From an uncultured Prochlorococcus sp. (lineage in GTDB: Bacteria > Cyanobacteriota > Cyanobacteriia > PCC-6307 > Cyanobiaceae): a DNA stretch of 64,000 nucleotides. Below the pieces are notes generated by a model. That model worked only from the letters and a program-made list of their open reading frames with translations. It made no database searches and had not been told where the DNA came from. The translations under genes were made by a program, and so were the position numbers. This document shows, piece after piece, positions 1-10,766 of this stretch. Location of the stretch: assembly GCA_902629395.1 (NCBI GenBank), contig CACOQT010000003.1:41102-105101 (forward strand). Direction: 5' to 3'. Position 1 is the stretch's first letter. Every line of letters begins with the position of its first letter.

Positions 1-214
1 CTGAATTTAATTGTGGACAATAAGTTTCAATTCCATAGCTATCTTCTCTGACAGCAGAAGGGCCAAATCTAGCACCAGGTCTAAAGCAACAAGTTCCATC
101 ATAAGGGACTCCTAAAAGCGATACTCTGCATTGATCGATGCTCCTTTGTGCTCCCATAAATATTGCACCATCGTTATTAAATTGTGATAGATTTTTAAGT
201 ATGGATTTGGTCAT
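1..214 (-). CDS. speB: agmatinase/arginase-family ureohydrolase, N-terminal part (runs off the left edge)
   Basis: Only the first 71 codons lie in the window. The translation begins MTKSILKNLSQF and contains GVPYDGTCCFRPGARFGP, the conserved N-terminal block of the agmatinase/arginase family, followed by an S-A-V-R-E segment. Family knowledge: agmatinase hydrolyses agmatine to putrescine and urea, and putrescine is the substrate of the spermidine synthase encoded just upstream. Its ATG overlaps the speE stop codon by four bases (ATGA at 214-211), so the two are almost certainly one translationally coupled polyamine operon. The metal-binding Asp/His residues lie outside the window, so agmatinase versus another ureohydrolase rests on the speE linkage. 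Confidence 0.85.
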   Translation of the reverse strand, partial: MTKSILKNLSQFNNDGAIFMGAQRSIDQCRVSLLGVPYDGTCCFRPGARFGPSAVREDSYGIETYCPQLNS

Positions 215-1077
215 ATTTTCTCAAGCTCTCTTTCAATGAATGCAGGAATAGTATTAAATGCTCCTTGTTGCCATCTTTCACTCCATATCTGACAACTTTT
301 AGAGATTTCTTTCACGCGATTTTTTTGGGGATTCATGTATTCGATCTTCTCCATAGATGCAAATGTCCAACTCCATAAACCGCTTGGGTATATGGGTACA
401 GATCCATAAATTGGATCTGCGTAGTTAAAAATTTCACGTAGAACTTTGACAATATTTATGTGAAGTTTTTGAAAAGATTCAGGAGATTCGCTTTGTGTTG
501 CAAGAACTCCTCCCGGTTTGAGTATTCTTTTGCAATCTTGAAGAAAAGAATTGCTGAATAATTCCTTGGATGGTCCAATAGGATCTGCACCATCAATAAT
601 AATTACATTATATGAGTTATCTTTTTTATTTTTTACCCAATCAATTCCATTTTTGATTTTTAAATTTAATCTTGAGTCTGACCATGCATTCCCTCCAATA
701 GTAGGTAAATATTTTTTACTCAATTCAATAACCCTTTGATCGATTTCAACTAAATCGATAGATATAACCTCTTTATATTTTAAACATTCTCTTGCACTAC
801 CCCCATCGCCACCTCCAATAATTAAAATACTCTTTATTTGTTTTGAACAACATAAAGCAGGATGAATCAGGCATTCGTGGTAACACTTTTCAGATTTTTC
901 TGCTGTCATCCAACAATCATCAAGAAATAATGCTTTGCCATATCTTGAGCTTTCAAATATTTTAATTTTTTGGAAACTACTAGATTCTTCCAGTATTAAT
1001 TTTCCCTCAAGTCCATATCTAACACCATTGTGATACTCATCGCACCACTCTAACTTAGCCTTTTGTTTGTTATTCAT
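211..1077 (-). CDS. speE: spermidine synthase (polyamine aminopropyltransferase)
   Basis: 288 aa, the usual family length. It transfers an aminopropyl group from decarboxylated S-adenosylmethionine to putrescine, giving spermidine and methylthioadenosine in the cytoplasm. The glycine-rich nucleotide site IIGGGDGGSARECLK is at about residues 85-99, the E-I-D segment (VEIDQRVIELSKKYLP) follows, and the substrate-binding DGADPIGP block is at about 160. The N-terminal Y-G-L-E-G-K and F-L-D-D-C-W-M segments are also typical. It starts with ATG, lies 9 bases after mazG and overlaps speB by four bases, so mazG-speE-speB is a plausible leftward transcription unit. Confidence 0.95.
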   Translation of the reverse strand: MNNKQKAKLEWCDEYHNGVRYGLEGKLILEESSSFQKIKIFESSRYGKALFLDDCWMTAEKSEKCYHECLIHPALCCSKQIKSILIIGGGDGGSARECLKYKEVISIDLVEIDQRVIELSKKYLPTIGGNAWSDSRLNLKIKNGIDWVKNKKDNSYNVIIIDGADPIGPSKELFSNSFLQDCKRILKPGGVLATQSESPESFQKLHINIVKVLREIFNYADPIYGSVPIYPSGLWSWTFASMEKIEYMNPQKNRVKEISKSCQIWSERWQQGAFNTIPAFIERELEKI

Positions 1078-1086
1078 AATTTAATC

Positions 1087-1899
1087 TTAATGCTTGAGTT
1101 TAATCTTCGCTAATTTCCAGTATTTCTGTAATTTCTTTTTTGATTGTGAATGTAATTCGCCGTCTATATTTTTTTCAATGTATGCTAATCGTTCTAGAAA
1201 TCTTTGATTAGATTTTGCTAATCCTTCTTCTATAGATATTTTATGCCATCTTGCAATATTTATCAATGTGAATAATACATCTCCTATTTCAGCTTCAGCA
1301 TCTGAAGCTTTGTTTATTTTTAATGCATCTTTTAATTCTTCTAATTCTTCATATAATTTATTCCAAATTTCATCACTTTTCTCCCACTCTAAACCGTTTT
1401 TTGAAGCTTTCTTAGATATAATGAGTGCTGCTTTTGTGGAAGGTTGCGGCCTGATTTTTAACTTTAACCGATCACTAATAGGTGTTTTTGAGTTATTTAA
1501 AGGGTTTTCTTTATGTTTTATTTTTTCCCAAGAGTCCTCCACTTCTTTCATGCTAACTTTTGCTTTATTTTGAAATACGTGTGGATGCCTTCGAATTAGC
1601 TTGTTAGTGATTTCGTCAATAATGTCTGATATGTCAAATAATTTTTTTTCTTTAGCTATTTGAGCATGCAAAATTATTTGCAATAAGAGATCACCAAGTT
1701 CTTCTTTTAATTCATCAGGATTGTTTTCTCGTATTGCGTGAGCAACTTCATGAGCTTCTTCAAGAACATATGGGATCAAAGAAAGATGGGTTTGCTTGAG
1801 ATCCCAAGGACAACCATTGATTGGATCCCTTAGAGCTGAGACGACTTCAAGGAGTTTATTGATTTTTCCTCCTGAATTTATTTGTTTTGTGTCAGTCAT
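1087..1899 (-). CDS. mazG: nucleoside triphosphate pyrophosphohydrolase MazG
   Basis: 270 aa, matching the two-domain MazG family. It hydrolyses (d)NTPs to the monophosphate and pyrophosphate and is thought to clean the nucleotide pool or act on ppGpp. Each half has the all-alpha NTP pyrophosphatase signature: LEEAHEVAHAIR followed by EELGDLLLQIILHAQIA at about residues 45-80, and a second E-E-L-E-E-L-K with AEAEIGDVLFTLINIARW at about 190-220. The CPWDLKQTHLSL block near residue 30 is also diagnostic. This is the host-type bacterial MazG, not the short cyanophage form. It is followed by speE after a 9-base gap. Confidence 0.93.
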   Translation of the reverse strand: MTDTKQINSGGKINKLLEVVSALRDPINGCPWDLKQTHLSLIPYVLEEAHEVAHAIRENNPDELKEELGDLLLQIILHAQIAKEKKLFDISDIIDEITNKLIRRHPHVFQNKAKVSMKEVEDSWEKIKHKENPLNNSKTPISDRLKLKIRPQPSTKAALIISKKASKNGLEWEKSDEIWNKLYEELEELKDALKINKASDAEAEIGDVLFTLINIARWHKISIEEGLAKSNQRFLERLAYIEKNIDGELHSQSKKKLQKYWKLAKIKLKH

Positions 1900-2039
1900 T
1901 TCTAATTCTCGTCAAAGAGCGGTTGATAAGCTCAAAAAATGATTTTCTTTGAATCGTTGAACTAATTATGATTAATTCTCAACAACAGAGCAGCTTGAGG
2001 TATAAAGTAAAAGAATTAGTCTTAGGCTAAGAGGTGTAT

Positions 2040-2111
<72 letters not shown>

Positions 2112-2129
2112 TCAAATTTTTTTTTATTT

Positions 2130-2480
2130 ATGCGAAATGGTTCAGGATTAAAAATTTCAGCAACAGCGGCTGCAGAATTAAATAGGCAAGCTTCTTTTAC
2201 CGGGACTCCAGGAGTTATGCATATTGATTTGATGGATGATAAGTGTGGAGAGGGTTGGAAATTTATTAGAATAAGGCCAGGAAAGAATGATGGGGTTGCA
2301 TTGGCTAGAGCTGATGGTATTACCTTGTATACCCAGGAAAATCAAATCCAATTATTTCAAGGTCTTAAATTGAATTATTTTGGTGATTTAAGTGGAGGTG
2401 GATTCTTGATTAGCACGCCAAAAGGAGCTGAAGCTTCTCCATGTGGGTCAGGTTTTAGAAAACTTACAAAAGTGCAGTAA
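2130..2480 (+). CDS. HesB/IscA-like protein (atypical cysteine set)
   Basis: 116 aa from the ATG at 2130; the frame is open further upstream, but earlier starts fall inside tRNA-Val. The layout matches the HesB/IscA (A-type iron-sulfur carrier) fold: N-terminal L-K-I-S-A-T-A-A-A-E-L helix, a Cys at residue 39 in DDKCGEGWKF, and a C-terminal PKGAEASPCGSGFR block. Canonical A-type carriers end in C-G-C-G with two cysteines; here the second is Ser107, leaving Cys39 and Cys105. I infer a HesB-fold protein with altered or lost cluster chemistry, so a carrier function should not be assumed. The gene lies 18 bases behind tRNA-Val with a T-rich spacer, so its mRNA may come from read-through of the tRNA transcript. 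Confidence 0.7.
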   Translation: MRNGSGLKISATAAAELNRQASFTGTPGVMHIDLMDDKCGEGWKFIRIRPGKNDGVALARADGITLYTQENQIQLFQGLKLNYFGDLSGGGFLISTPKGAEASPCGSGFRKLTKVQ

Positions 2481-2506
2481 TTTCTATCAAACAAGGAAAG
2501 TAACTT

Positions 2507-2758
2507 TTATTCTTCTGGGAACAGAAGCGAAGAGAGTTCATCTGAATCAACTTCATATACGCGAGCTAAACTTGTCTCAATAGCACTCGTTACTTCACCT
2601 GATAAGAATCTCATGGCATTTAATGCATCATCTGATATTTCCTCAGTAAGCAACTTTTCCTTACTATTTAATTTTTCATCGTTGATTACAGCTATTACCC
2701 AGCTCTGATATGCATATACAAGGTCGGAGAATTCAAGTTCAGGGTCGTTCAGATCCAT
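2507..2758 (-). CDS. small acidic conserved hypothetical protein
   Basis: 83 aa from the ATG at 2758 (MDLNDPELEF); the frame extends 8 codons upstream to an alternative start. The protein is acidic and predicted helical with no signal peptide or membrane segment. It ends in D-E-L-S-S-L-L-F-P-E-E. I do not recognise a domain. It lies tail-to-tail with the HesB-like gene (26-base gap) and head-to-head with the next hypothetical gene (54 bases), a compact arrangement typical of core picocyanobacterial hypotheticals. Confidence 0.65.
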   Translation of the reverse strand: MDLNDPELEFSDLVYAYQSWVIAVINDEKLNSKEKLLTEEISDDALNAMRFLSGEVTSAIETSLARVYEVDSDELSSLLFPEE

Positions 2759-2812
2759 GACAAATAAACAGATAGTGAACAATAAACACTAGTTTGGCTG
2801 TAGTTGGAGAAA

Positions 2813-3277
2813 ATGTCTTCTATGGAACAAATATCTCGCACTTCAATTCAAGCAAAAGCATTTGAATTCGCACTGTTTGAATTAATTTACAGTAAGCGAA
2901 ATAGCTTTCAGCCACTGTGGAGCGTTGATAGTTGGGTTAAATTTTTGATTTGGTTAAGCTTAAATTGTGGGCTTCCTGGAGACAAAGAAAGCTTGGAATT
3001 GTTTGCAAAAGCTATGGGTTCTCCTTTGACAAGTCGAATGAGAAAGATATTTTTTGAAAGAGCCCTCGATGATTTGTCATTGCACATATTGGCTGATCCT
3101 TCAGAAGCTCAAGTTTTGGTAATGCACATTGATGGAGAAAAGAGAATTCTTGACAAAGAAATAGATCAAGCCTTACGAATGATAGGTTTAACTGACAAGG
3201 TTTCTCTATCTCCAGCCGCATGGGTAAGGCATGACTCAATAGTTTCGATCCCTTGGAATAACAAAAATGACATTTGA
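2813..3277 (+). CDS. conserved hypothetical protein
   Basis: 154 aa from the ATG at 2813; TTG at 2804 and ATG at 2822 are also in frame. GGAG at 2806-2809 suits the 2822 ATG by spacing, so the start is uncertain by a few codons. The sequence is soluble and mixed, with a W-S-V-D-S-W-V-K-F-L-I-W-L segment near residue 40 and a conserved-looking LSPAAWVRHDSIVSIPW end. No family was recognised. It is followed after 74 bases by valS in the same direction, but there is no sign of a functional link. Confidence 0.65.
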   Translation: MSSMEQISRTSIQAKAFEFALFELIYSKRNSFQPLWSVDSWVKFLIWLSLNCGLPGDKESLELFAKAMGSPLTSRMRKIFFERALDDLSLHILADPSEAQVLVMHIDGEKRILDKEIDQALRMIGLTDKVSLSPAAWVRHDSIVSIPWNNKNDI

Positions 3278-3351
3278 ATTTAGGAAAAGCAAGAATGATG
3301 TAAAACTTTTTGTCTGGAATGAGTAAATTAAACTAAACACTTTTTTTTTCT

Positions 3352-6153
3352 GTGATAGATCGGGCAAAAACCACAAAATCATCTGAAGCCTTAGGTCTTC
3401 CTAAAACATATGATCCAGTTGGTACTGAAAATCGTTGGCAGAAAGCTTGGGAAGAAAAAGAAGCTTTTAAACCTGATCCATCAGCTCCTGGAGCCCCATT
3501 CTCTGTGGTTATTCCTCCTCCAAATGTCACAGGTAGTCTGCATATGGGACATGCTTTTAACACTGCCTTGATAGATACGGTTGTTAGGTATAAGAGATTG
3601 CAAGGAAACAATGTTCTTTGTCTTCCGGGAACAGACCATGCATCAATTGCCGTTCAAACTATCCTAGAGAAACAACTTAAGGAAGAAGGCAAAAATCGTC
3701 GTGAACTTGGTAGAGCGTCTTTTTTGGAAAAAGCTTGGCAGTGGAAAGAAAAAAGTGGTGGAAGAATTGTTGATCAATTAAAGCGTTTGGGATATTCCGT
3801 GGACTGGAGTAGAGAGAGATTTACATTGGATGAGGGCCTGAGTAAAGCTGTTTCCGAAGCTTTTGTTCGTTTACATGAGAAAGGACTCATATATAGAGGA
3901 GAATATTTAGTTAATTGGTGTCCTGCCTCTGGTTCAGCTGTGAGTGATTTAGAGGTCGAAATGAAAGAGGTAGATGGATATCTTTGGCATTTTCGATATC
4001 CGTTGGTCCGATTATCCGAATCAAATGCGAAACAAATTAGTTATCTTGAAGTAGCGACTACACGTCCTGAGACAATGCTTGGTGATGTCGCAGTTGCTGT
4101 CAACCCATCGGATGAAAGATATAAGGATCTTATAGGCGAGAAACTTACCTTACCTCTTGTTGGCAGAACTATTCCCATCATTGGAGACCCTCATGTAGAT
4201 AAAGATTTTGGAACTGGATGTGTCAAAGTTACGCCAGCTCATGATCCTAATGATTTTGAGATAGGTCAGAGACATGACTTGCCTCAAATAACAGTCATGA
4301 CTAAAAAAGGAAAAATGAATCGTAATGCAGGTCAATTTGAGGGCCTGGATCGTTTTGAAGCACGAGAAGCTGTTATTGACTCTCTAAAGGATTTAGGTCT
4401 TGTGACCAAAATAGAGGCTTATAAGCATAGTGTGCCTTTCTCTGATAGGGGAAAAGTACCAGTAGAGCCATTGCTTTCAACTCAGTGGTTTGTCAAAATG
4501 GATCCTCTAGCAAAAAGTTGTTCTGAATTTTTTGAGAAAGGACAACCTAAATTTATTCCTAATAAGTGGTCTAAAGTTTATCGAGATTGGTTAACTGACA
4601 TTAGAGATTGGTGTATTAGTAGACAATTATGGTGGGGACACCGCATTCCGGCTTGGTTTGTGATTAGTCAAACAGGTAATAAAGTTGTTAATGAAACACC
4701 GTATATTGTCGCTCGAACAGAAGATGAAGCAAAAAAATTGGCACGAGAGCAATATGGAGATTCAGTTAAAATTGAGCAAGATGAAGATGTTCTAGATACT
4801 TGGTTTTCTAGCGGATTATGGCCTTTTTCAACATTAGGTTGGCCTGATGAAGCACATCTTGATTTTCAACGTTGGTATCCAACAACTACCCTTGTTACTG
4901 GCTTTGACATCATTTTCTTTTGGGTTGCAAGAATGACAATGATGGCTGGAGTCTTTACCGAGATGATGCCATTTTCTGACGTCTACATTCATGGACTTGT
5001 CAGAGATGAACAAAATCGAAAGATGAGTAAAAGTACAGGAAATGGTATTGATCCTTTATTGCTAATAGAAAGGTATGGAACTGATGCTCTAAGGTTTGCT
5101 CTTGTTCGTGAAGTTGCTGGTGCTGGCCAAGATATACGTCTTGACTTTGATCGTAAAAATCAAACATCAGCTACCGTTGAGGCCTCGAGAAATTTTGCTA
5201 ATAAGCTTTGGAATGCAACTAGATTTGCTCTTATCAATCTTGAAGGTCAAGATTATGAAAATCTGGAGAAATATGATTTTTCGAAGTTGCAATTATCGGA
5301 CAAATGGATTTTATCAAGACTTGCTCGAGTAAATCGTGAGACGGCAAATCGCTATGAAAATTATGCTCTGGGAGAGGCAGCAAAAGGATTATATGAATTT
5401 GCTTGGAATGATTTTTGTGATTGGTATTTAGAGTTAATCAAAAGTAGATTGAAAAGTTCAGAGAACCTCTCTTCTGATCAATTACTGGATCAAAAAATAG
5501 CGAAAAGCATCTTATACAAAGTACTAAGTGATCTTTTGATTATGCTTCATCCTCTTATGCCCCATTTGACAGAGGAGCTTTGGCATGGGTTGACGGGTCT
5601 AGCTGAAGATCAATTTCTAGCTTTGCAGCCTTGGCCAAAATTAAATGAGAAAGACTTGAATATTGATTTAGAGAGTTCTTTCTCTGATTTATTTTCATCT
5701 ATCAGATTGATTCGAAACCTACGAGCAGTTGCTGGGTTGAAACCCTCTCAAAAAGTTCCTGTTATGTTGGTTTCAGGTAAGGAAGTCTTGCAAAATACTC
5801 TAAAAACATCAAGCAATGAGATTGCTGTTTTAACTAAGGCTGAGGAAGTTCAAATATTATCTCCAGAACAAGCAAAAACTTTACCTTCTATGAAAGCTTT
5901 AGCTGGTGTAAGTGGAGAGCTAGAGGTGGTTCTTCCTATTGAAGGATTGATAGATATTTCTTCTTTACGATCAAGGCTTGAAAAAGATTTAAATAAAGCA
6001 CAAAAGGAAGTAGTAAGTCTCTCTGGACGTTTAGCGAATAAGAGTTTTGTTGATAAAGCTCCTGAAGAGGTAGTTGAAGAATGCAGAGCGAACTTAACGG
6101 CGTCAGAGGCACAAGTCCGACTGGTAAAAGAGCGTCTAATGGGATTGACTTGA
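3352..6153 (+). CDS. valS: valine--tRNA ligase
   Basis: 933 aa class I aminoacyl-tRNA synthetase that charges tRNA-Val and edits mischarged threonine. The HIGH-type motif is in [19 protein letters not shown] at about residues 56-74, the editing (CP1) domain is at about 200-400 with [17 protein letters not shown] and [17 protein letters not shown], and [12 protein letters not shown] is near 556. A C-terminal coiled-coil arm (from about 865) with regular Lys/Glu spacing ends the protein, as in bacterial ValRS. The start is GTG at 3352; no in-frame ATG precedes the HIGH motif. The VTT membrane protein follows after 9 bases. The tRNA-Val gene 1.2 kb upstream is probably a coincidence. Confidence 0.97.
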   Translation: MIDRAKTTKSSEALGLPKTYDPVGTENRWQKAWEEKEAFKPDPSAPGAPFSVVIPPPNVTGSLHMGHAFNTALIDTVVRYKRLQGNNVLCLPGTDHASIAVQTILEKQLKEEGKNRRELGRASFLEKAWQWKEKSGGRIVDQLKRLGYSVDWSRERFTLDEGLSKAVSEAFVRLHEKGLIYRGEYLVNWCPASGSAVSDLEVEMKEVDGYLWHFRYPLVRLSESNAKQISYLEVATTRPETMLGDVAVAVNPSDERYKDLIGEKLTLPLVGRTIPIIGDPHVDKDFGTGCVKVTPAHDPNDFEIGQRHDLPQITVMTKKGKMNRNAGQFEGLDRFEAREAVIDSLKDLGLVTKIEAYKHSVPFSDRGKVPVEPLLSTQWFVKMDPLAKSCSEFFEKGQPKFIPNKWSKVYRDWLTDIRDWCISRQLWWGHRIPAWFVISQTGNKVVNETPYIVARTEDEAKKLAREQYGDSVKIEQDEDVLDTWFSSGLWPFSTLGWPDEAHLDFQRWYPTTTLVTGFDIIFFWVARMTMMAGVFTEMMPFSDVYIHGLVRDEQNRKMSKSTGNGIDPLLLIERYGTDALRFALVREVAGAGQDIRLDFDRKNQTSATVEASRNFANKLWNATRFALINLEGQDYENLEKYDFSKLQLSDKWILSRLARVNRETANRYENYALGEAAKGLYEFAWNDFCDWYLELIKSRLKSSENLSSDQLLDQKIAKSILYKVLSDLLIMLHPLMPHLTEELWHGLTGLAEDQFLALQPWPKLNEKDLNIDLESSFSDLFSSIRLIRNLRAVAGLKPSQKVPVMLVSGKEVLQNTLKTSSNEIAVLTKAEEVQILSPEQAKTLPSMKALAGVSGELEVVLPIEGLIDISSLRSRLEKDLNKAQKEVVSLSGRLANKSFVDKAPEEVVEECRANLTASEAQVRLVKERLMGLT

Positions 6154-6162
6154 ACTTTAACT

Positions 6163-6780
6163 ATGTATCTCAACTTAGAAACTCTGGTTAATAATCTCAT
6201 TCCTTTTTTAATTAGTCCTTTTGGAATTTTGTTTTTTGCTTTGTTGTATGTTTTTTGGGTGTCGTGTTTGTTGCCAGGCTCATGGCTTTCTATGTTGTCT
6301 GGCTTTCTTTATGGCATGTGGCTAGGAAGTGTGGTTGTTTTTGTGGGTGCTTTTATTGGTGCTCATCTAACTTTTTTTTTAGGGAGAACTTTTTTAAAAG
6401 AGTGGGCTCAAAAAAAGGTCTCTAATTTTCCAAAAGTTAAACTAATGGAGAAAGCTGTTAAACAAGAGGGCCTAAAAGTCATCCTTCTTACCAGACTTTC
6501 TCCTCTTTTTCCATTTGGATTACTTAATTTTACATATGGCTTAAGTGAGGTAAAACTTCGTGATTTTACTCTTGGGATGATTGGTATATTACCTGGTACA
6601 ATTTTATATTGCAGCTTAGGTTCCTTAGCACTCAAAGTTTCAAATTTTGGTGAAGTACTATCAGGAAGATCTGAAACTAGTTCATTTGTTTGGAGCTTAA
6701 TTAGTGTTTTTTCGACTATCTTAGTTGTTGTTTTCATTTTACGTTCAATAAGAAAATTAAATCAGGATTCTCCTCTTTAG
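6163..6780 (+). CDS. VTT (SNARE-associated/DedA/TVP38) family membrane protein
   Basis: 205 aa. Several hydrophobic segments are visible: residues 10-40, 45-75, a re-entrant-like glycine-rich stretch at about 48-75 (GFLYGMWLGSVVVFVGAFIG), 135-155 and 175-195. The central LTRLSPLFPFGLLNFTYGLS block at about 110-130 matches the VTT domain of TVP38/TMEM64/DedA proteins (R-x-S-P-x-F-P/N pattern). Related proteins are lipid scramblases or undecaprenyl-phosphate transporters; the substrate here is unknown. It starts 9 bases after valS and probably shares its transcript. Confidence 0.82.
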   Translation: MYLNLETLVNNLIPFLISPFGILFFALLYVFWVSCLLPGSWLSMLSGFLYGMWLGSVVVFVGAFIGAHLTFFLGRTFLKEWAQKKVSNFPKVKLMEKAVKQEGLKVILLTRLSPLFPFGLLNFTYGLSEVKLRDFTLGMIGILPGTILYCSLGSLALKVSNFGEVLSGRSETSSFVWSLISVFSTILVVVFILRSIRKLNQDSPL

Positions 6781-6781
6781 A

Positions 6782-6940
6782 TTAATCCTTAGCTTTTTTA
6801 TTCCAATCTTCAATCGCAGCGAATACGATAAACCAGTAAAGTCTTATACGATTTAAAATTCCATTTTTGGAAGCAAGCATCTCATATTTTGCACGCCCAC
6901 ATTCAGTTTTAATTAAAGAATAGATTTGATTCTTATCCAT
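6782..6940 (-). CDS. 52-aa conserved-looking small protein
   Basis: A short ORF on the minus strand from ATG at 6940 to TAA at 6782, 12 bases upstream of the ligA stop in the convergent gap after the VTT gene. The translation starts MDKNQIYSLIKTE and ends AAIEDWNKKAKD. It has one aromatic-rich hydrophobic stretch (R-L-Y-W-F-I-V-F-A-A-I) too short and too polar at its edges to call a membrane span firmly. It fills the gap between neighbours and has a sensible amino-acid mix (Trp, Tyr, Cys, alternating charges), supporting real coding. Function unknown. Confidence 0.55.
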   Translation of the reverse strand: MDKNQIYSLIKTECGRAKYEMLASKNGILNRIRLYWFIVFAAIEDWNKKAKD

Positions 6941-6952
6941 TTTCCATTTTAA

Positions 6953-9031
<2,079 letters not shown>

Positions 9032-9046
9032 TCACATTTAGGTTAA

Positions 9047-9469
9047 TTATGGATTGGCTTTTGAAATGCGATCTATTTGCCAATTTTCGTTGATTTTAAT
9101 AAAAGTGAAGTCCAGGGGCATTTCATTTTTCTTATCTTCAGATTTCAAGCTTAGTGTGAGCATTATTTGGTTGTCTTCTATTCTTGGACGCCCTGACTTT
9201 AGGTTTCGGTATCGATTTAATTGCAAGCTACCCAAAAATTTGATGAAGTCTTGTCTATTGACATGCGTTTTATAAGCTTTTGTAGTCAGTCTGTAAGCTC
9301 CATCTATTCGTCCAGCAGCAATCTGGTCAAAAAACTTTTTCACAAGAGGATTTATGCCTCTAGCACTTATTACAAGTTTAATTGCGTTAAAAGTCCAAAA
9401 AAGGAGAAGCACACCAACTCCAAACAAGAGAGCCTTTAATCCAACTGCTTTGATAAGAGCACTATCCAT
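9047..9469 (-). CDS. membrane-anchored NTF2-like/DUF4864-like hypothetical protein
   Basis: 140 aa starting with ATG at 9469. Residues 8-32 form one hydrophobic segment (GLKALLFGVGVLLLFWTFNA) consistent with an uncleaved N-terminal anchor. The remainder resembles small NTF2-like domains: VKKFFDQIAAGRIDGAYRLTTKAYK at about 42-66, then alternating beta strands, ending in FTFIKINENWQIDRI. Such domains bind small ligands or serve as extracytoplasmic scaffolds; no catalytic residues can be assigned. It lies upstream of ligA and probably shares its transcript, without evident functional meaning. Confidence 0.6.
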   Translation of the reverse strand: MDSALIKAVGLKALLFGVGVLLLFWTFNAIKLVISARGINPLVKKFFDQIAAGRIDGAYRLTTKAYKTHVNRQDFIKFLGSLQLNRYRNLKSGRPRIEDNQIMLTLSLKSEDKKNEMPLDFTFIKINENWQIDRISKANP

Positions 9470-9584
9470 TTTTAATTCCTTTTAGTTATTGATTCTGACT
9501 TATCAGCCATGAAATTGGTTGTTTGTTATCGATAGTCAGACAGAATGTTATCGGAATAATAATGCGAATGAGTTTTCTGCATCA

Positions 9585-10133
9585 ATGTCTTTAATACCTG
9601 TATTGCCATTATTTCTTGAATTAAACAGACAATATTTTCACAATTCTTTGTTCGAGAAAGGAGTTCCAATACTCTCTGTTCGTTGGAGTGATGGTCGCAT
9701 GACCACTACAGCTGGGATTTACAGAAGAAAAATGAATTTCTTTGGAGTTAAAGAAAGTGAAATAATTCTGTCTAGACCAGTATTAGAGAATCTTCCCCAG
9801 AGGGCATTGAAGAGTACCTTGTGCCATGAAATGATTCATGCTTGGATTGATCTTGTGCTGGAAGTCGAGGAGGCACATGGGCCAAATTTTCATAAACGTA
9901 TGGCAGAAATAAATTCGGCTCAGAATGATTTCCAAGTAACGGTTCGACACTCGTTCCCCACAACCAAAAGAATTCCTAAATGGGTAGCAACTTGCCCTTC
10001 ATGCAAAAGAAGTTTCAATTATCGTCGAGTAGTCAAAGGTGCTGCCTGTCGAAGTTGTTGCAATAATTATTTTGGAGGTCAATGGGATAAAAAATGCGTA
10101 CTAAAATTTCAACCTTTTTCCATCAAGACATGA
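9585..10133 (+). CDS. SprT-like zinc metalloprotease-fold protein
   Basis: 182 aa from ATG at 9585 (MSLIPVLPLFLELN); the frame is open to a TTG at 9519, which would add 22 polar residues. The SprT-like core is clear: L-x-x-x-F-x-N-S-L at the N terminus, VRWSDGRMTTTAGIYRR, the zinc-protease signature CHEMIHAWID (His81, Glu82, His85) and a third metal ligand region E-A-H-G-P-N-F-H-K-R-M. A C-terminal zinc ribbon has CPSCKRSFNYRR and CRSCC. Eukaryotic SPRTN relatives degrade DNA-protein crosslinks; the bacterial role is poorly known. Confidence 0.88.
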   Translation: MSLIPVLPLFLELNRQYFHNSLFEKGVPILSVRWSDGRMTTTAGIYRRKMNFFGVKESEIILSRPVLENLPQRALKSTLCHEMIHAWIDLVLEVEEAHGPNFHKRMAEINSAQNDFQVTVRHSFPTTKRIPKWVATCPSCKRSFNYRRVVKGAACRSCCNNYFGGQWDKKCVLKFQPFSIKT

Positions 10134-10226
10134 AAAGTTTTCTTTATTTATAAGCTTTTTCAATTTATGAATAATTTCATCATTACTTTATTTCTCTAGT
10201 TGGTTTAAAAGCGTTAAATTTAAAAG

Positions 10227-10760
10227 ATGAGCTCATATAAAAATCGTAATCAAATTCGCCAGCGATCACGTGAACCCCTTGATCGCAGAGTCGATAAATG
10301 GATACAAACGGGGAAACAAGTAGTGGATGGAGTTGCAGGCAATCGTCCTGGTCAAAGAAGGGGCGGGTGGCAAGACAATGACAATTCAGCAAACTTTGAA
10401 AAAGTTGGTCGTTGGGTTGAAGAAAAAATTGATTGGTTTTTTGAGGATGAAGACGACTGGTCGGGTAATGAAGATTTAGATAATAGATCGTCTCCAGAAG
10501 TCTCAAGAAATGCCAAAAGACCTTTAAGTGCAATTTCCTTGAGAGTTCCAAAAGCTTTACCACCTCAGATTGATGAAATTAGAGATAATTCAGGTGAATA
10601 CGATGAATGGCCAGATGAGCAATCTTTTAAATTAAACAAGTGGGAGAGAAAAGATAAACCAATTAAGCAAAATTCTTCAGATCTCAAAGATTCTTGTTTG
10701 GAAAAACAGACTCTTCGAAGAAGAAAAAATATACCAAGATCTAATCGAAGAAAATACTAG
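10227..10760 (+). CDS. charged, low-complexity cyanobacterial hypothetical protein
   Basis: 177 aa. The N terminus is basic and Arg/Gln-rich (NRNQIRQRSREPLDRRVDKW), followed by GRWVEEKIDWFFEDEDDW, a Trp- and acid-rich amphipathic helix near residues 62-80. The second half looks disordered and ends in a strongly basic tail (RRRKNIPRSNRRKY). There is no catalytic motif, signal peptide or membrane span. The charge pattern suggests nucleic-acid or ribosome binding, but that is inference. It is convergent with the chorismate lyase gene, with a 6-base gap. Confidence 0.7.
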   Translation: MSSYKNRNQIRQRSREPLDRRVDKWIQTGKQVVDGVAGNRPGQRRGGWQDNDNSANFEKVGRWVEEKIDWFFEDEDDWSGNEDLDNRSSPEVSRNAKRPLSAISLRVPKALPPQIDEIRDNSGEYDEWPDEQSFKLNKWERKDKPIKQNSSDLKDSCLEKQTLRRRKNIPRSNRRKY

Positions 10761-10766
10761 ATATTT

